Origin: Woeseiaceae bacterium
GTDB lineage: Bacteria; Pseudomonadota; Gammaproteobacteria; Steroidobacterales; Woeseiaceae
Direction: 5' to 3'
Length of the DNA stretch: 64,000 nucleotides
NCBI GenBank assembly: GCA_028280615.1
Contig: JANQLK010000029.1
Coordinates: 1 to 64,000, forward strand
Position numbers and translations under genes: made by a program. Positions 35,599-44,965 of the stretch are shown here, piece by piece; within the stretch, counting starts at the first letter, position 1, and the number at the start of each line of letters is the position of its first letter. Below the pieces are notes generated by a model. The model ran no database searches, was not told where the DNA came from, and saw only the letters and a list, made by a program, of their open reading frames with translations.

Positions 35599-36840
35599 CT
35601 AGCCGCGCGCTATTTCGCGTACCGCGTCGACAAAACGGTCAATTTCACCGGGCGAGTTGAAGACGTTTGGGGAGATGTAAACGCCATCCAACTCGCCCGG
35701 GAAATTGCCGTAAACGAAGAAACTGTAGCGATCGAGCAATGTCCGGGTCAGGTCCTTGCCGGTCCAGCCGTCGACGACGACGCGCGCGAGGCCCGCGCGG
35801 CGGTCCGGGTCCGGTTCGGTCACGACGCGGACGCCGGACGCATCGGACAGCCCGGCCATCGTCCGCTCGAGCAGGTATTTGAGCCGGGCCGCCTTGCGCT
35901 CGGGTCCGATCTGTTCGTAGAAGTCGATGGCCTGGCCGATTGCGGCAACGGCCGCGCCGTCTCGCGTGCCGATGCGTTCGAACTTGCTGATGTCGCCGGC
36001 ATCGGCACGAACGCCGTACAGCGGCCACAGGTCCTCGATCCTGTCGCCGCGAACGTACAGCGCGCCGGTTCCGAGCGGCGCGTTCAGCCATTTGTGCAGC
36101 GACGTCGCGTAGTAGTCGCAGCCCATGGCGCGCAGGTCGACGGGGATGTGGCCGAAGCTCAATGCACCGTCCACGAGCAGCTCCGCGCCCGCGTCATGCG
36201 CGAGCCTCGCGAGCCGCTGGACGGGGAGTACGAAACCCCAGGAATCGACGATGTGGCTCACGCATAGTAGCCGGGTATTGCGTGTCATACGCTCGGCGAA
36301 CGCCTCGACAACCTGGTCAGCCGTCGGCGGAACGGGCAGGTCGACGACCGTAAGCTTGATACCGCTGCGCGCGGCGACCGGCTCGAAGGCGCTCAGCGCA
36401 TAGCGGTCCTCGAACGGACTGAACAGCACCTCGTCTCCGCGCTCGAATTCGAGGCCGCTCGCGACCGTATTGAGGCCCTCTGTCGTATTGCGCGTCAGCG
36501 CAAGCTCGTCCGGACCGCAATTCATGAGCGCGGCCAGCCGGCCGCGATGCTGGTCGCGGTGATTGAGCAGGTAGTAGTTGTTGGGCCGGGGAGCCGAGGC
36601 GGCGTACTCGAGGTAGCGCGTCAGGGCGCTGACGACGCGGCGTGGCAACGGGTTGTTGCCGCCGCCGTTCATCATCGTGTATCGATCCTCGAGGTCATAC
36701 TCGAACGCGACGTTGGACCAGAAGTCCTCATCGTCGCCACGTCCGCGGCTCGCGGCAATCGCCGGCATCGGTCCGCTTGCGAGCCCCGCAAGCGCAGCGA
36801 GACTGCCGTTCAAAACCGCGCGTCTGTTGATTGTTGGCAT
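35599..36840 (-). CDS. Tat-exported class V aminotransferase-fold PLP enzyme (A)
   Basis: The product is 413 residues from the ATG at 36840, which has a GAGGAG site. It begins with a twin-arginine signal (MPTINRRAVLNGS, AIAAS). The fold-type I residues are visible: TRNTTEGLN phosphate loop, Asp224 in LLVDGA and PLP lysine Lys250 in TSLHKW. PvdN of fluorescent pseudomonads is a known periplasmic, Tat-exported enzyme of this fold that modifies pyoverdine, and isopenicillin-N-epimerase-like proteins are also related. It follows the DUF5916 gene after 29 bases and ends the receptor/ABC operon. A paralogue lies at 48716-49999. Confidence 0.87.
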   Translation of the reverse strand: MPTINRRAVLNGSLAALAGLASGPMPAIAASRGRGDDEDFWSNVAFEYDLEDRYTMMNGGGNNPLPRRVVSALTRYLEYAASAPRPNNYYLLNHRDQHRGRLAALMNCGPDELALTRNTTEGLNTVASGLEFERGDEVLFSPFEDRYALSAFEPVAARSGIKLTVVDLPVPPTADQVVEAFAERMTRNTRLLCVSHIVDSWGFVLPVQRLARLAHDAGAELLVDGALSFGHIPVDLRAMGCDYYATSLHKWLNAPLGTGALYVRGDRIEDLWPLYGVRADAGDISKFERIGTRDGAAVAAIGQAIDFYEQIGPERKAARLKYLLERTMAGLSDASGVRVVTEPDPDRRAGLARVVVDGWTGKDLTRTLLDRYSFFVYGNFPGELDGVYISPNVFNSPGEIDRFVDAVREIARG

Positions 36841-36869
36841 TGCTCTGCTCCTCGATTGCGAGCTGATTG

Positions 36870-39056
36870 CTAGGCTTCGAACAGGTACGTGATCTTGGCG
36901 ATGACCTGTTCGGTTCCAGCCGGAAGCCGGTCGGAGTCGTCGCTGTTGAATACGACGTACAAATAGGACAGCGGCCGATACTCCCACGCGAGTCGCGCGT
37001 TCCAGACCGCGCGGTCGCCCACGCTGTTTTGCTGGTAGAACGTCGTTAGCTGCACCCTCGGGTTCAGCGCGAGCCTTACGCTTACGCCGAACAGCCGCGT
37101 AGTCTGGTCTTCGCTCTGGACGCCGAGGTCCTGGATCTGGTTGAGTTCGAAATCGGCGGACAGCTCGATGTGCGGCAGCGGCGCGTAGCGTGCCGACGCC
37201 GAGTAGGTCGTCAGCTCGCCGTCGAAGTAGTCGCCGAACTCGACGTCGAGGCTCGCCGACAGCGCGTTCGACTGGTCGCTCGCGGCGGTCACCATGTATC
37301 GCGTGTAGTCGTAGTCACCCGGGCCGATCTCGATGCCGGTCGGAAAAAACGGTTCCTCGAGCCGTTGCCAGTTCGGCTCGACGCGCAGGGCCAGGTTCGC
37401 GCCGTTCTGGAAGTACACCCGCATGGGTCGTATCGGCACATAGCCGAACAAGAGGTCGCCATCTTCGCTGTCCTGGAAGATGTAGGCCTCGACGCCCGGG
37501 TTGAGGTTTCGAATCGAGCTCGGAAGCCAGTCGGGACGCAGATCGAAGCTGATCGCGGGGCTGTGCATGACGTAGTTCGTGTCGAGAATTTCGAGGCCCA
37601 CGCCCGGTTCGTAGTCCTTGTTGTAGTACTCGAGCAGACCGACGTATAGCCAGTTGTTCTCGTAGTAGGCCCAGAGCTGGCTGCCGAGGCCGGTGCCGAG
37701 TTCGTCATCGCGCGATGCCGACAGCATGGCTTGCACGCCGGCCGACTGGGTGGGGCGCCACAGTCCGTCGACGGTATACGTGTAGTTGTTGTTTTCGGGA
37801 CGGTTTTCGTTGAGACCCGCGAGCGCCGCGTCGCGGCGCCAGGTCACCATGCCGCCCAGACGGCTTTGACCACCCACGTTACGCGAGTAGCGTGCCACAC
37901 CGAACTGGGTCTCCGGACTCTCGCCCAGCTCCTGCTGGTTCATGGCGAGCAGCCCGAATTCCTCTTTCGAGGTGCGGCGTGTCAAGCGCAGTCCGCCGTC
38001 CAGTGGAATCGGCTGGCCGAGATCGTCGAGGCCGATCCGGCGGCTGAAGAACGGGCGAATCCAGTTGGTCACGCTGGCGTTGAACAGGTTCGCGTTCTCG
38101 AGAAAAAACTGCCGGCGCTCGGGGAAGAACACGCTGAAGCGCTCGAGGTTGACGACCAGCCGATCCACCTCGGCCTGGGCGAAATCCGTGTTTACCGTGA
38201 CGTCCAGTACGGTATTCGGTGATATCGCCCACTTGATCTCGCCGCCGACCTCGGTGCTCGACTCTGAACTTTCGGTTCTCGTGTTCTGGACCAGCGTGTA
38301 AGGATTGAGCTGGACGTTCGCCGATGGCTTCGGCGCCTCGATGCCTACGATCTCTGCCTCGTAGGCCATTCGATAGATCGTGAACACTCGAGGCACTGCG
38401 GGCGCCGTGGTTTTTTCGTTCAGGTGGCGGATATTCCGCGCGAAAATCACACCGAGCCGGTCAGTGCCCTCGGTATAACGAAGATTGCGCCACGGAATCG
38501 CGAACTCCGCGATCCAGCGGTCGTCTTCGATTTGCGTCCTGACCGCCCAGCGAGCGTTCCAGTCGGAGTTGAACTCGTTGCTGTCGATGACCTCCATGTC
38601 CCGCTGGTTGCCGTACGGCGTCGTCTGGAACACGACGGCGTTGCGCTCGTCCAGGAAGCCGTCGATCGCGATCCCGAACAGGTCGTTTTCGTCGTAGTCG
38701 AAATCCCGGTCGAGATTCTGTGCGCGCAAGAGGCCGCGTGGCTGGTAACAGATCGCGGCGACGTAGAGCGCCGAGTCGTCAAATGCCAGCCGCACCTCGG
38801 TCGGGTACGAAATCGGCGCGCCCTGGTCGGGATCCTTCTGAATGAACTCGGTCAGGGGTTCGGCCACAGACCAGACTGCTTCGTCGAGTCGCCCGTCGAT
38901 CCTTACCGGCGCGTCCGTGTGAATCGCCCGGTACTGCGCCCGCTCGAGCGGGGGTTGAAACACGTCCTGCGCCGAGAGTGGCGAGACCGGGACGACGGCT
39001 GACAGCGCCGCGAGCGAGACGGCGGCGAATGAACGATACGCGGGTCGACTACTCAC
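36870..39056 (-). CDS. DUF5916 outer-membrane-barrel-like protein with CBM9-like N-terminus
   Basis: The 728-residue product has a signal peptide (to about residue 29). It then has a carbohydrate-binding family 9-like domain (RIDGRLDEAVWSVAEPLTEF at about 52-71, EVRLAFDDSALYVAA), followed by a long region of alternating aromatic strands typical of an outer-membrane beta-barrel, ending YLFEA. The motif FFPERRQFFLENANLF is characteristic of DUF5916 proteins. Function is unknown in the family. The gene overlaps the end of the second ABC permease by eight bases, so it belongs to that operon. Confidence 0.88.
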   Translation of the reverse strand: MSSRPAYRSFAAVSLAALSAVVPVSPLSAQDVFQPPLERAQYRAIHTDAPVRIDGRLDEAVWSVAEPLTEFIQKDPDQGAPISYPTEVRLAFDDSALYVAAICYQPRGLLRAQNLDRDFDYDENDLFGIAIDGFLDERNAVVFQTTPYGNQRDMEVIDSNEFNSDWNARWAVRTQIEDDRWIAEFAIPWRNLRYTEGTDRLGVIFARNIRHLNEKTTAPAVPRVFTIYRMAYEAEIVGIEAPKPSANVQLNPYTLVQNTRTESSESSTEVGGEIKWAISPNTVLDVTVNTDFAQAEVDRLVVNLERFSVFFPERRQFFLENANLFNASVTNWIRPFFSRRIGLDDLGQPIPLDGGLRLTRRTSKEEFGLLAMNQQELGESPETQFGVARYSRNVGGQSRLGGMVTWRRDAALAGLNENRPENNNYTYTVDGLWRPTQSAGVQAMLSASRDDELGTGLGSQLWAYYENNWLYVGLLEYYNKDYEPGVGLEILDTNYVMHSPAISFDLRPDWLPSSIRNLNPGVEAYIFQDSEDGDLLFGYVPIRPMRVYFQNGANLALRVEPNWQRLEEPFFPTGIEIGPGDYDYTRYMVTAASDQSNALSASLDVEFGDYFDGELTTYSASARYAPLPHIELSADFELNQIQDLGVQSEDQTTRLFGVSVRLALNPRVQLTTFYQQNSVGDRAVWNARLAWEYRPLSYLYVVFNSDDSDRLPAGTEQVIAKITYLFEA

Positions 39057-40455
39057 GGAGTCGATCGCCGCTCAGCCGGCGCTGGGCGGTGACGCCGATG
39101 CCGAGGCTCAGTAGAACCAGGAACATGAGCGGCCAGACAGCGTCGGCCGTGACTTCGCTGGTCGACACGTCTTCGAATTGAAAGCCGTCGATGCCGTCGA
39201 ACAGGTCGAGCGACAGGCGGTTCCGCGACACGACCGAGGGGCCCACGGTGGCCGCAAGCTCCGCGAGTGCCGCGTGCACCTGCGCCTGGAAGCGATGCTG
39301 GCGCTCGAGATCGGCACCCGCGATTCGCGCCAGCGTGCGCTGTGCAATGATCGACGGCGACAGGTACTGCGCGATTCGGACGACGCGTTCCCGCCCGTCC
39401 CTCGCAACGGCGTAGTCTTCGACAATGGGCCGCGTGGCGTCGCGCGCGGCCTCGTTCGACAGGAATGCGGCTCGGTAATACGACGGCACGCTCTCATCGC
39501 CGACCGAGAGCTCCGGGTGATCCATGAGGAAACCCGCCGTGAGCTCTGCGAGGTTCCGATTGGTGTCGCCCTGGGCCTCACGGATATCTGACAGGAACGC
39601 GAGGCGCGACGGTGTCGGATAGGCAGCCTCGGCGATCGTCGCGACGCTTGCAGGCACGGCCAGGACGAACAGCAGCCACAGGCCGACCAGCGCGCCCGCG
39701 GTCGTGGCGGCGCTTCGAAAGCGCGCCACGCAAAATGCGATGATCGACAGCCAGAACAGCGCGTACACGGCGCATACGACAAGCCACAGCCAGAAGCGCG
39801 CGAAGCGGTCGGGATCGCCGCCGTTGCTCACGGCGAGGAGCAGCATCGCGACGACGGCCGCCAGCCAGACCAGACCGTTGCGCACGAGGAGGCGTGTCCA
39901 GACGACGGCAGGCAGTTTGACCGGCGACGCGAGCACCATGGCGAGCACGCCGTTGGCGCGCTCGCCGCCGATGACGTCGAAGGATACGGCGATCATGAGT
40001 ACGGGCATCAGGACGATGACGACCAGCGCGACGTCGAACGCGCTTCTGGACAGCGTGGTCGGATTGTCGAACTGGTAGCGTCCGAACACGCTCGCATCGT
40101 TGCGCCACGACGAGATATCGGCGGAGTAAGGGTGCAGGTCCGCATGCCCGATCGCAAAGTCGCCGAGCGCGCCGGGCGGCAGCACGGCGGGCAGCGACAC
40201 GCTCATCGGGTTTGCGTCGTAAGGCGACGGCTCCTTGGTTCCCGCCTCGATCTCGACGATGTCCGAGCGCAACGCGTCGAGTGAGTCGAGGCTCTTGGTC
40301 TCGAACGCCTCGATGCCCTCGAGCCGCGCATCGCGCCATTGGTCGCCGCTGAAGCCCGCGTAGGCGAAGGCCACGACAATCAATCCGAGCACGGCCAGGG
40401 AAGGGCCGCTCAGGAGGAAGTTCAGTCGCTCGTGAAACAGAATCGCGCGGATCAT
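39049..40455 (-). CDS. ABC-2 type permease, DUF3526-like (second of pair)
   Basis: The product is 468 residues from the ATG at 40455, which overlaps the previous stop as ATGA. It has an N-terminal membrane segment (about 15-32), a large extracytoplasmic loop (about 35-160), a cluster of five or more membrane segments (from DVALVVIVLMPVLMIAVSFDVI), a second large loop, and a final membrane segment before the C-terminus. This matches the DUF3526 half-permease architecture. It probably pairs with the following protein and the adjacent ATPase; direction and substrate of transport are unknown. Confidence 0.85.
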   Translation of the reverse strand: MIRAILFHERLNFLLSGPSLAVLGLIVVAFAYAGFSGDQWRDARLEGIEAFETKSLDSLDALRSDIVEIEAGTKEPSPYDANPMSVSLPAVLPPGALGDFAIGHADLHPYSADISSWRNDASVFGRYQFDNPTTLSRSAFDVALVVIVLMPVLMIAVSFDVIGGERANGVLAMVLASPVKLPAVVWTRLLVRNGLVWLAAVVAMLLLAVSNGGDPDRFARFWLWLVVCAVYALFWLSIIAFCVARFRSAATTAGALVGLWLLFVLAVPASVATIAEAAYPTPSRLAFLSDIREAQGDTNRNLAELTAGFLMDHPELSVGDESVPSYYRAAFLSNEAARDATRPIVEDYAVARDGRERVVRIAQYLSPSIIAQRTLARIAGADLERQHRFQAQVHAALAELAATVGPSVVSRNRLSLDLFDGIDGFQFEDVSTSEVTADAVWPLMFLVLLSLGIGVTAQRRLSGDRLRE

Positions 40456-41876
40456 GATGTCGGCACCTCGTGGCGTATGGCCCGCCGAACGAGCCGGTAG
40501 GCGAGGATCCAGGCGGCGATCAGCCAGGCCAGGAGGAGCAGGCCATCGACCAGGTAGGCTCCGGCCAGCTTGCCGATCGGCGGGACGTCGTAGTCCAGGT
40601 CTTCGAACTGTGACCACAGGTCGGCGTTCCCGGTGTAGCCGTAGCCGGCGTCGCCGGCGTTGTACATGAAATCCTCGTTCAGCAGCTCAATCATCTCGCG
40701 GCGATGCGCTTCCGCGGCCTGAGCGAAGTCGCGCTGGTGGGCGCGATCCGTGCCGGCGATGCCGCGCGACAGGCTGCCGGCAGCGATCGCCGGCGTCAGC
40801 AGCGAAAACCAGCGGGCGACGCCTTCCTGTGCCGCGTAGCGTTCGTCGAGCGACGCGTAGAATCGGTCGAACTCGGGTTCGGACAGCTCCTCGCTGACCT
40901 GCAGCGTGTAGGCGCCGTACTCGATGGGCAGGTCGTCGACCGTCTCGACGCCGTAGCGCTCGAGCACTTCCTTTTCGACGTTCACCCGCGTATCGGGGTC
41001 GGTATAGAAGATGTTCGATGCCGCGCTCAGGCGAGACGACGCCTCCCGGGCATCGGGCTGCGGGTAGAGGGTCGAACCGAGATCGGACGCGAGACTCGGC
41101 ACGACGATTGCGATCAGGACCCAGACCGACGTCAGCGCGAGGAACGCCGATTGGCGGCTCTTGAACAGCGCCGACACGCCGATCGCAATGGCGACGCAGG
41201 TGCTCAGGAACACGCCATAGGCAAGATACAAGAGCACCAGCCTCAGGAGCGTGTCCGCCGAGGCCTGCGCGGGCGACGCGATCACGGAAACCGCGGCGGC
41301 GGGCAGGAACACGAGCGTGTAGGCCACGAGTGTCAGTCGTAACCCAGCCACGAGCTTGCCCTTGAAAAACGAGCTGACGTCGACGCCGCTCGCCAGCAGC
41401 TGCCTGAGCGTACCGTCCTCCCGTTCGCCGGCGATGCTGCCGAACAGCATCAGGAATACGACGAGCGGGCCGACGGTCAGCACGAGGAAGGCCGGTGTGA
41501 GCTGCGCGTAGCGGCTCAGTTCGCCACCGTCCTCGGCACGTCGAAAGGCGGCCGGATCCTGGTAGTGCGCCTCCATCCAGATCGCGAGACCCGCGAAATC
41601 GGTCGTGCCGGGATCGACGATCGCAAGCGGCGACGCGGGTCTGAATGCATAGCGGGAGAAGTGCGCGGCCGAGTGCGGGTTCCGGTCGCCCTGGTTCATC
41701 CATACCGCGAGATCGGTCTCGAGTGCCGCCGTCTTTTCTTTCTCGAACACGCGTTCCCGCTGCAGGCCCGTCAGGACACTGACGATGACCAGCGCCAGGG
41801 TCGCGATCAGCAGGCCGCGAACGAGCGCCTCTCTACCGAACAGCATGAGGTCTTTGCTGACGATGGCGCGGCTCAT
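40452..41876 (-). CDS. ABC-2 type permease, DUF3526-like (first of pair)
   Basis: The 474-residue product has the same plan as its neighbour: N-terminal helix (about 19-36), a large external loop, a core with GSIAGEREDGTLRQLLASGV (the ABC-2 coupling-helix motif), several membrane segments, another large loop (about 275-430) and a C-terminal helix. Both ends overlap the neighbouring genes by ATGA, indicating a tightly coupled ATPase-permease-permease unit. Confidence 0.87.
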   Translation of the reverse strand: MSRAIVSKDLMLFGREALVRGLLIATLALVIVSVLTGLQRERVFEKEKTAALETDLAVWMNQGDRNPHSAAHFSRYAFRPASPLAIVDPGTTDFAGLAIWMEAHYQDPAAFRRAEDGGELSRYAQLTPAFLVLTVGPLVVFLMLFGSIAGEREDGTLRQLLASGVDVSSFFKGKLVAGLRLTLVAYTLVFLPAAAVSVIASPAQASADTLLRLVLLYLAYGVFLSTCVAIAIGVSALFKSRQSAFLALTSVWVLIAIVVPSLASDLGSTLYPQPDAREASSRLSAASNIFYTDPDTRVNVEKEVLERYGVETVDDLPIEYGAYTLQVSEELSEPEFDRFYASLDERYAAQEGVARWFSLLTPAIAAGSLSRGIAGTDRAHQRDFAQAAEAHRREMIELLNEDFMYNAGDAGYGYTGNADLWSQFEDLDYDVPPIGKLAGAYLVDGLLLLAWLIAAWILAYRLVRRAIRHEVPTS

Positions 41877-42628
41877 GCGGCGATCTCCTCATCACTGCGT
41901 TCCGCGCCGGAGTCCGCGTGCAGGTGCTCGAGGTAAATCGACTCGATTTCACGGGCGTCGAGATCGGCGGTCTCGAGGATGTTGACGAGCCGGCCGTTCA
42001 TCATGATACCGATCCGGTCGCCGACCTCCTTGGCGCGAAAGATGTCGTGCGTCGCCATGAGGATCGCGCTGCCGTCGTCGCGCAGGCGCGAGATCAGCTC
42101 GCCCAGGCTGTTCGCCGCTGACGGGTCGAGCCCGGAGAGCGGCTCATCGAGCAGCAGCGTTTTCGCTTCGCGGGCCATGGCAATCGCGATGCCGACTTTC
42201 TGCCGCATGCCCTTGGAGTACTCGCCGGCACGTCGATTGATCGCCGCGGCCGGCAGTCCCGCAGTCTTCAGAAGCGCCGACAGCGCCGCCGCGTCGCGGT
42301 GGCCGCCTGCGAGCTTGTCGAAGAACGCCAGGTTCTCGAGACCCGTGAGTTTCGGATACAGCGCGACCGACTCTGGCAGGTAGGCGAGCTTGCGGCGGGC
42401 TTCGAACGGTGAGCTCTGGACATCGATGCCCTCGACGAGGGCGCGTCCGGAGTCGGGTGCGAGAAAGCCCAGGAACAGGTTGATCGTCGTGGTCTTGCCC
42501 GCGCCGTTGGCGCCCAGCAGGCAGACGACTTCGCCGCGGTGCACGGCCAGGTCGAGGTCTGCGAGGGCCTGGGTGTTGCCGAAGCGCTTTCCGAGCGCCT
42601 CGGCCTCGAGTGCTTTTTCTTGTGACAT
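41873..42628 (-). CDS. ABC transporter ATPase of the receptor/DUF3526 operon
   Basis: The 251-residue product has Walker A GANGAGKTT, signature YSKGMRQKV, Walker B TLLLDEPLSGLD and H-loop ATHD. Sequence style is that of ABC-2 (CcmA/NatA-like) ATPases rather than of FecE-type importers, so export or membrane-remodelling is more likely than chelate uptake. It starts 28 bases after the receptor stop and is coupled by ATGA to the first permease. Confidence 0.92.
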   Translation of the reverse strand: MSQEKALEAEALGKRFGNTQALADLDLAVHRGEVVCLLGANGAGKTTTINLFLGFLAPDSGRALVEGIDVQSSPFEARRKLAYLPESVALYPKLTGLENLAFFDKLAGGHRDAAALSALLKTAGLPAAAINRRAGEYSKGMRQKVGIAIAMAREAKTLLLDEPLSGLDPSAANSLGELISRLRDDGSAILMATHDIFRAKEVGDRIGIMMNGRLVNILETADLDAREIESIYLEHLHADSGAERSDEEIAA

Positions 42629-42656
42629 GGTTGCTTGTACTCCGTGGTGTTGGCGG

Positions 42657-44879
42657 TCAAAAGCGCCAGCGCAGCGTCGCGCGCGCCAGCCGCGGGACGC
42701 CGGGCGTTACGTTGGTCACCATCGTCCTCGAGCCCGCGAAGTAGAAGAAGTAGTCTTCGTCGAGCGCATTGGTGACCGCGATATCGAGGCTCCAGGTTTC
42801 CTGACCCGGCGCGGCGATCGTGGCCGATACACCGAGCAGGTCGTAGCCGCCGGTTTTTACGCTGTTTGAAAGGTCGACGTAGTAATCGTCGTACCACTCG
42901 TAGGTCAGGCGGCCCGTGAGCCAGGACGCGAACTCGTATGCCGCTTCGGCATAAAAGATGTTGTCGGGCACGCCCTGCGGCGTGACGCCGGAAAAGTCCT
43001 GGTCCGGCGCGCCGAACGAGCCCGCGATGATGAGCTCGTCCCATTCAGGGTCCAGGTAGGTGTAGTTGATCATGCCGCTCGCACGCTCGAAGGGCCGGAA
43101 CCGCAGCGAGGCTTCCAGTCCGCGGCTCGAATACAGCTGGCCCGTCGTCGCGAGGGTCGGCGGGCCGTTCGGATCGGGGTTGGGAACGAAGATCCGCCGG
43201 TCCTCTTGCTCGAGGAAGAACACGGCCGTTTCCCAGTCGAGGGCGCCGTTGACCGCGCGGCCTTTCCAGCCGATCTCGTAGCTGTCGATCGTCGTGGGCC
43301 GTTCGTCGCGCGCATAGCGGTCCGGTTCCCACTGGAACACGGGCCCGAAGTTCGAGTTGAAGCCGCGGCCGTAGCTCGCGTAGACCATGCTGTTCTCGAA
43401 GCGGTAGCGCAGGGCGACTTTCGGCGATACGGCGTCGGCGTCGCCGGTCGCGCGCTGATCGACGGGCTGGGTGCCGACGATGCTGAAGTCGACTTCGCGT
43501 TCGAAGCGATCGAAGCGCACGCCGAGCGTCAGGTCGAGCCGTTCGGTCAGCGAGATCTCGTCCTGGACGAACGCGCCGTAGAACGTATTGGTCGTGTCGG
43601 CGGCCGTGCGCAGCTGGTCGCGCACGAAACAGTCGTTGCCCGGGTCGTCGTTGATGACTTCGGCCGTCGAATAGTCGATCAGGATGGCGTAGAAACGAAA
43701 ACCGCACTCACCGCTGAAGAACGGGTCGATCTCGCCGCTCCAGCGGTCTTCTTCGGTGAGCGTCGCGCGTTCGGCGCTCAGCCCTGCAATCAGCGAATGC
43801 CGGCCCGACTGCCAGGCGAGCGTCGCCTCGCCGAAAAACACATCGGCCTCGTTGGCCGAGGCGAAGCCGTTGACGCCCATGATCGAGCTGGCCGGATCGA
43901 ACTCGAAGAAGTCGTAGAAGTTGAGCCGGACGTCGGAATCGAATTGCCGGGCCTGCCCGGTCAGCGTGAGCTCGAGCGAGTCATTGATCTCGGTCGTGTA
44001 GCGGGCCGCGGCGATCAGGCCCTCGCTGTCGTTACGCGTCGGCAGGTAGCCCAGGAACGTCTCCTCTCCGCCAAGCACGTCGACGACGGTGCCGTCGCCG
44101 AGCGTCGGGATCACGCTCGGCACCTCGGCCTCGCGGTCGTAGTAGGTGACCCAGCCCGTGAGGTTGCCGCGATCGCCTACCGGCAGCGAGCCTTTGAGGA
44201 ACACGCTCGTGAGCTCGCGCCGGCTGTTTTCACGCCAGCCCTCGAAGTCCTCGCGAACGACGCTGAGCATGCCGCCGGCGCCGTTATCGAACTCGCGCTC
44301 CAGGTGGCCCTCCGCGCGAAAGAAGTCCTCGGTGCCGGCGCCGAGCGAGAATTCGGTGCGGTCGCCGTCGATATCGTGCGTGCGATAGTTGACGGCGCCG
44401 GCGATCGCGCCCCGGCCGTACAGCGCGGACACGGGACCGCGGACGATTTCGATATCGTCCACCACGGTGTACGGCACTTCGAACAACAGCACCTCCTCGT
44501 CGGGACCGACGAAAGGGATGCCGTCGATGAGTGCGAGAAACGTGTCGTTGCCGTGGTTGCCCGTGACGCCGCGAATCGAGATGAACGGGAATTCCTCGCC
44601 GTCGCCCTCGCCGCGGCGGAAGAAGACTCCCGGCACGCCGCGAAACTCGTCCGTGCCGTAGTTGAAACCCCTGGCGCGCAGTTCGGCGACGCTTTGTACG
44701 GTCACTGACGCCGCGACTTCGAGTATCGGCGTCGCGCGGCGCGTGGCCGTTACGACGATTTCATCGACGGATTCTTCGTCGATCGAAACGGACTGAGCAT
44801 GAGCGTGGCCGCAGAGCGCCAGCAACGCCGAAAGAGCGACGACCAACCGGTCGGACACGGGTCTTGCAAAAAGTGTCAT
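42657..44879 (-). CDS. TonB-dependent receptor of the DUF3526 ABC operon
   Basis: The 740-residue product has a signal peptide (to about residue 28), a TonB-box region VDEIVVTATRR (about 38-48), a plug with VDDIEIVRGPVSALYGRGAIAGAVNYRT, and a barrel ending in ATLRWRF. There is no STN domain. It lies between a small His/Cys-rich exported protein and an ABC-2 type transporter, an arrangement unlike the FecCD loci in this window. A structured leader may precede it (44888-44963). Ligand unknown; a metal complex or peptide are the obvious candidates. Confidence 0.9.
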   Translation of the reverse strand: MTLFARPVSDRLVVALSALLALCGHAHAQSVSIDEESVDEIVVTATRRATPILEVAASVTVQSVAELRARGFNYGTDEFRGVPGVFFRRGEGDGEEFPFISIRGVTGNHGNDTFLALIDGIPFVGPDEEVLLFEVPYTVVDDIEIVRGPVSALYGRGAIAGAVNYRTHDIDGDRTEFSLGAGTEDFFRAEGHLEREFDNGAGGMLSVVREDFEGWRENSRRELTSVFLKGSLPVGDRGNLTGWVTYYDREAEVPSVIPTLGDGTVVDVLGGEETFLGYLPTRNDSEGLIAAARYTTEINDSLELTLTGQARQFDSDVRLNFYDFFEFDPASSIMGVNGFASANEADVFFGEATLAWQSGRHSLIAGLSAERATLTEEDRWSGEIDPFFSGECGFRFYAILIDYSTAEVINDDPGNDCFVRDQLRTAADTTNTFYGAFVQDEISLTERLDLTLGVRFDRFEREVDFSIVGTQPVDQRATGDADAVSPKVALRYRFENSMVYASYGRGFNSNFGPVFQWEPDRYARDERPTTIDSYEIGWKGRAVNGALDWETAVFFLEQEDRRIFVPNPDPNGPPTLATTGQLYSSRGLEASLRFRPFERASGMINYTYLDPEWDELIIAGSFGAPDQDFSGVTPQGVPDNIFYAEAAYEFASWLTGRLTYEWYDDYYVDLSNSVKTGGYDLLGVSATIAAPGQETWSLDIAVTNALDEDYFFYFAGSRTMVTNVTPGVPRLARATLRWRF

Positions 44880-44887
44880 CGAACAAC

Positions 44888-44963
44888 TCCCGAAACAGGG
44901 GTGAGCGGCAGACGGACTGCGGCCCGGGATGGCGCATGGCGCCGTCAGGTGAGCGTTTCGGGA
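44888..44963 (-). promoter_or_regulatory. Possible structured leader RNA before the receptor gene
   Basis: A perfect 9-bp inverted repeat, TCCCGAAAC (44888-44896) with GTTTCGGGA (44955-44963), closes a segment that contains a hairpin GGCGC-atg-GCGCC (44931-44943) and a weaker GCAG/CTGC hairpin (44908-44920). On the minus-strand RNA this can form a three-way junction whose two joining strands both contain GCUCACC. It ends eight bases before the receptor ATG, so it could control translation. It does not match a riboswitch class that I recognise. Confidence 0.4.
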
Positions 44964-44965
44964 AT

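Noticed and set aside
44888..44963. Identity of the structured leader as a cobalamin, TPP or fluoride riboswitch
   Set aside because: None of the conserved cores of these classes can be found; only the generic fold is supported.
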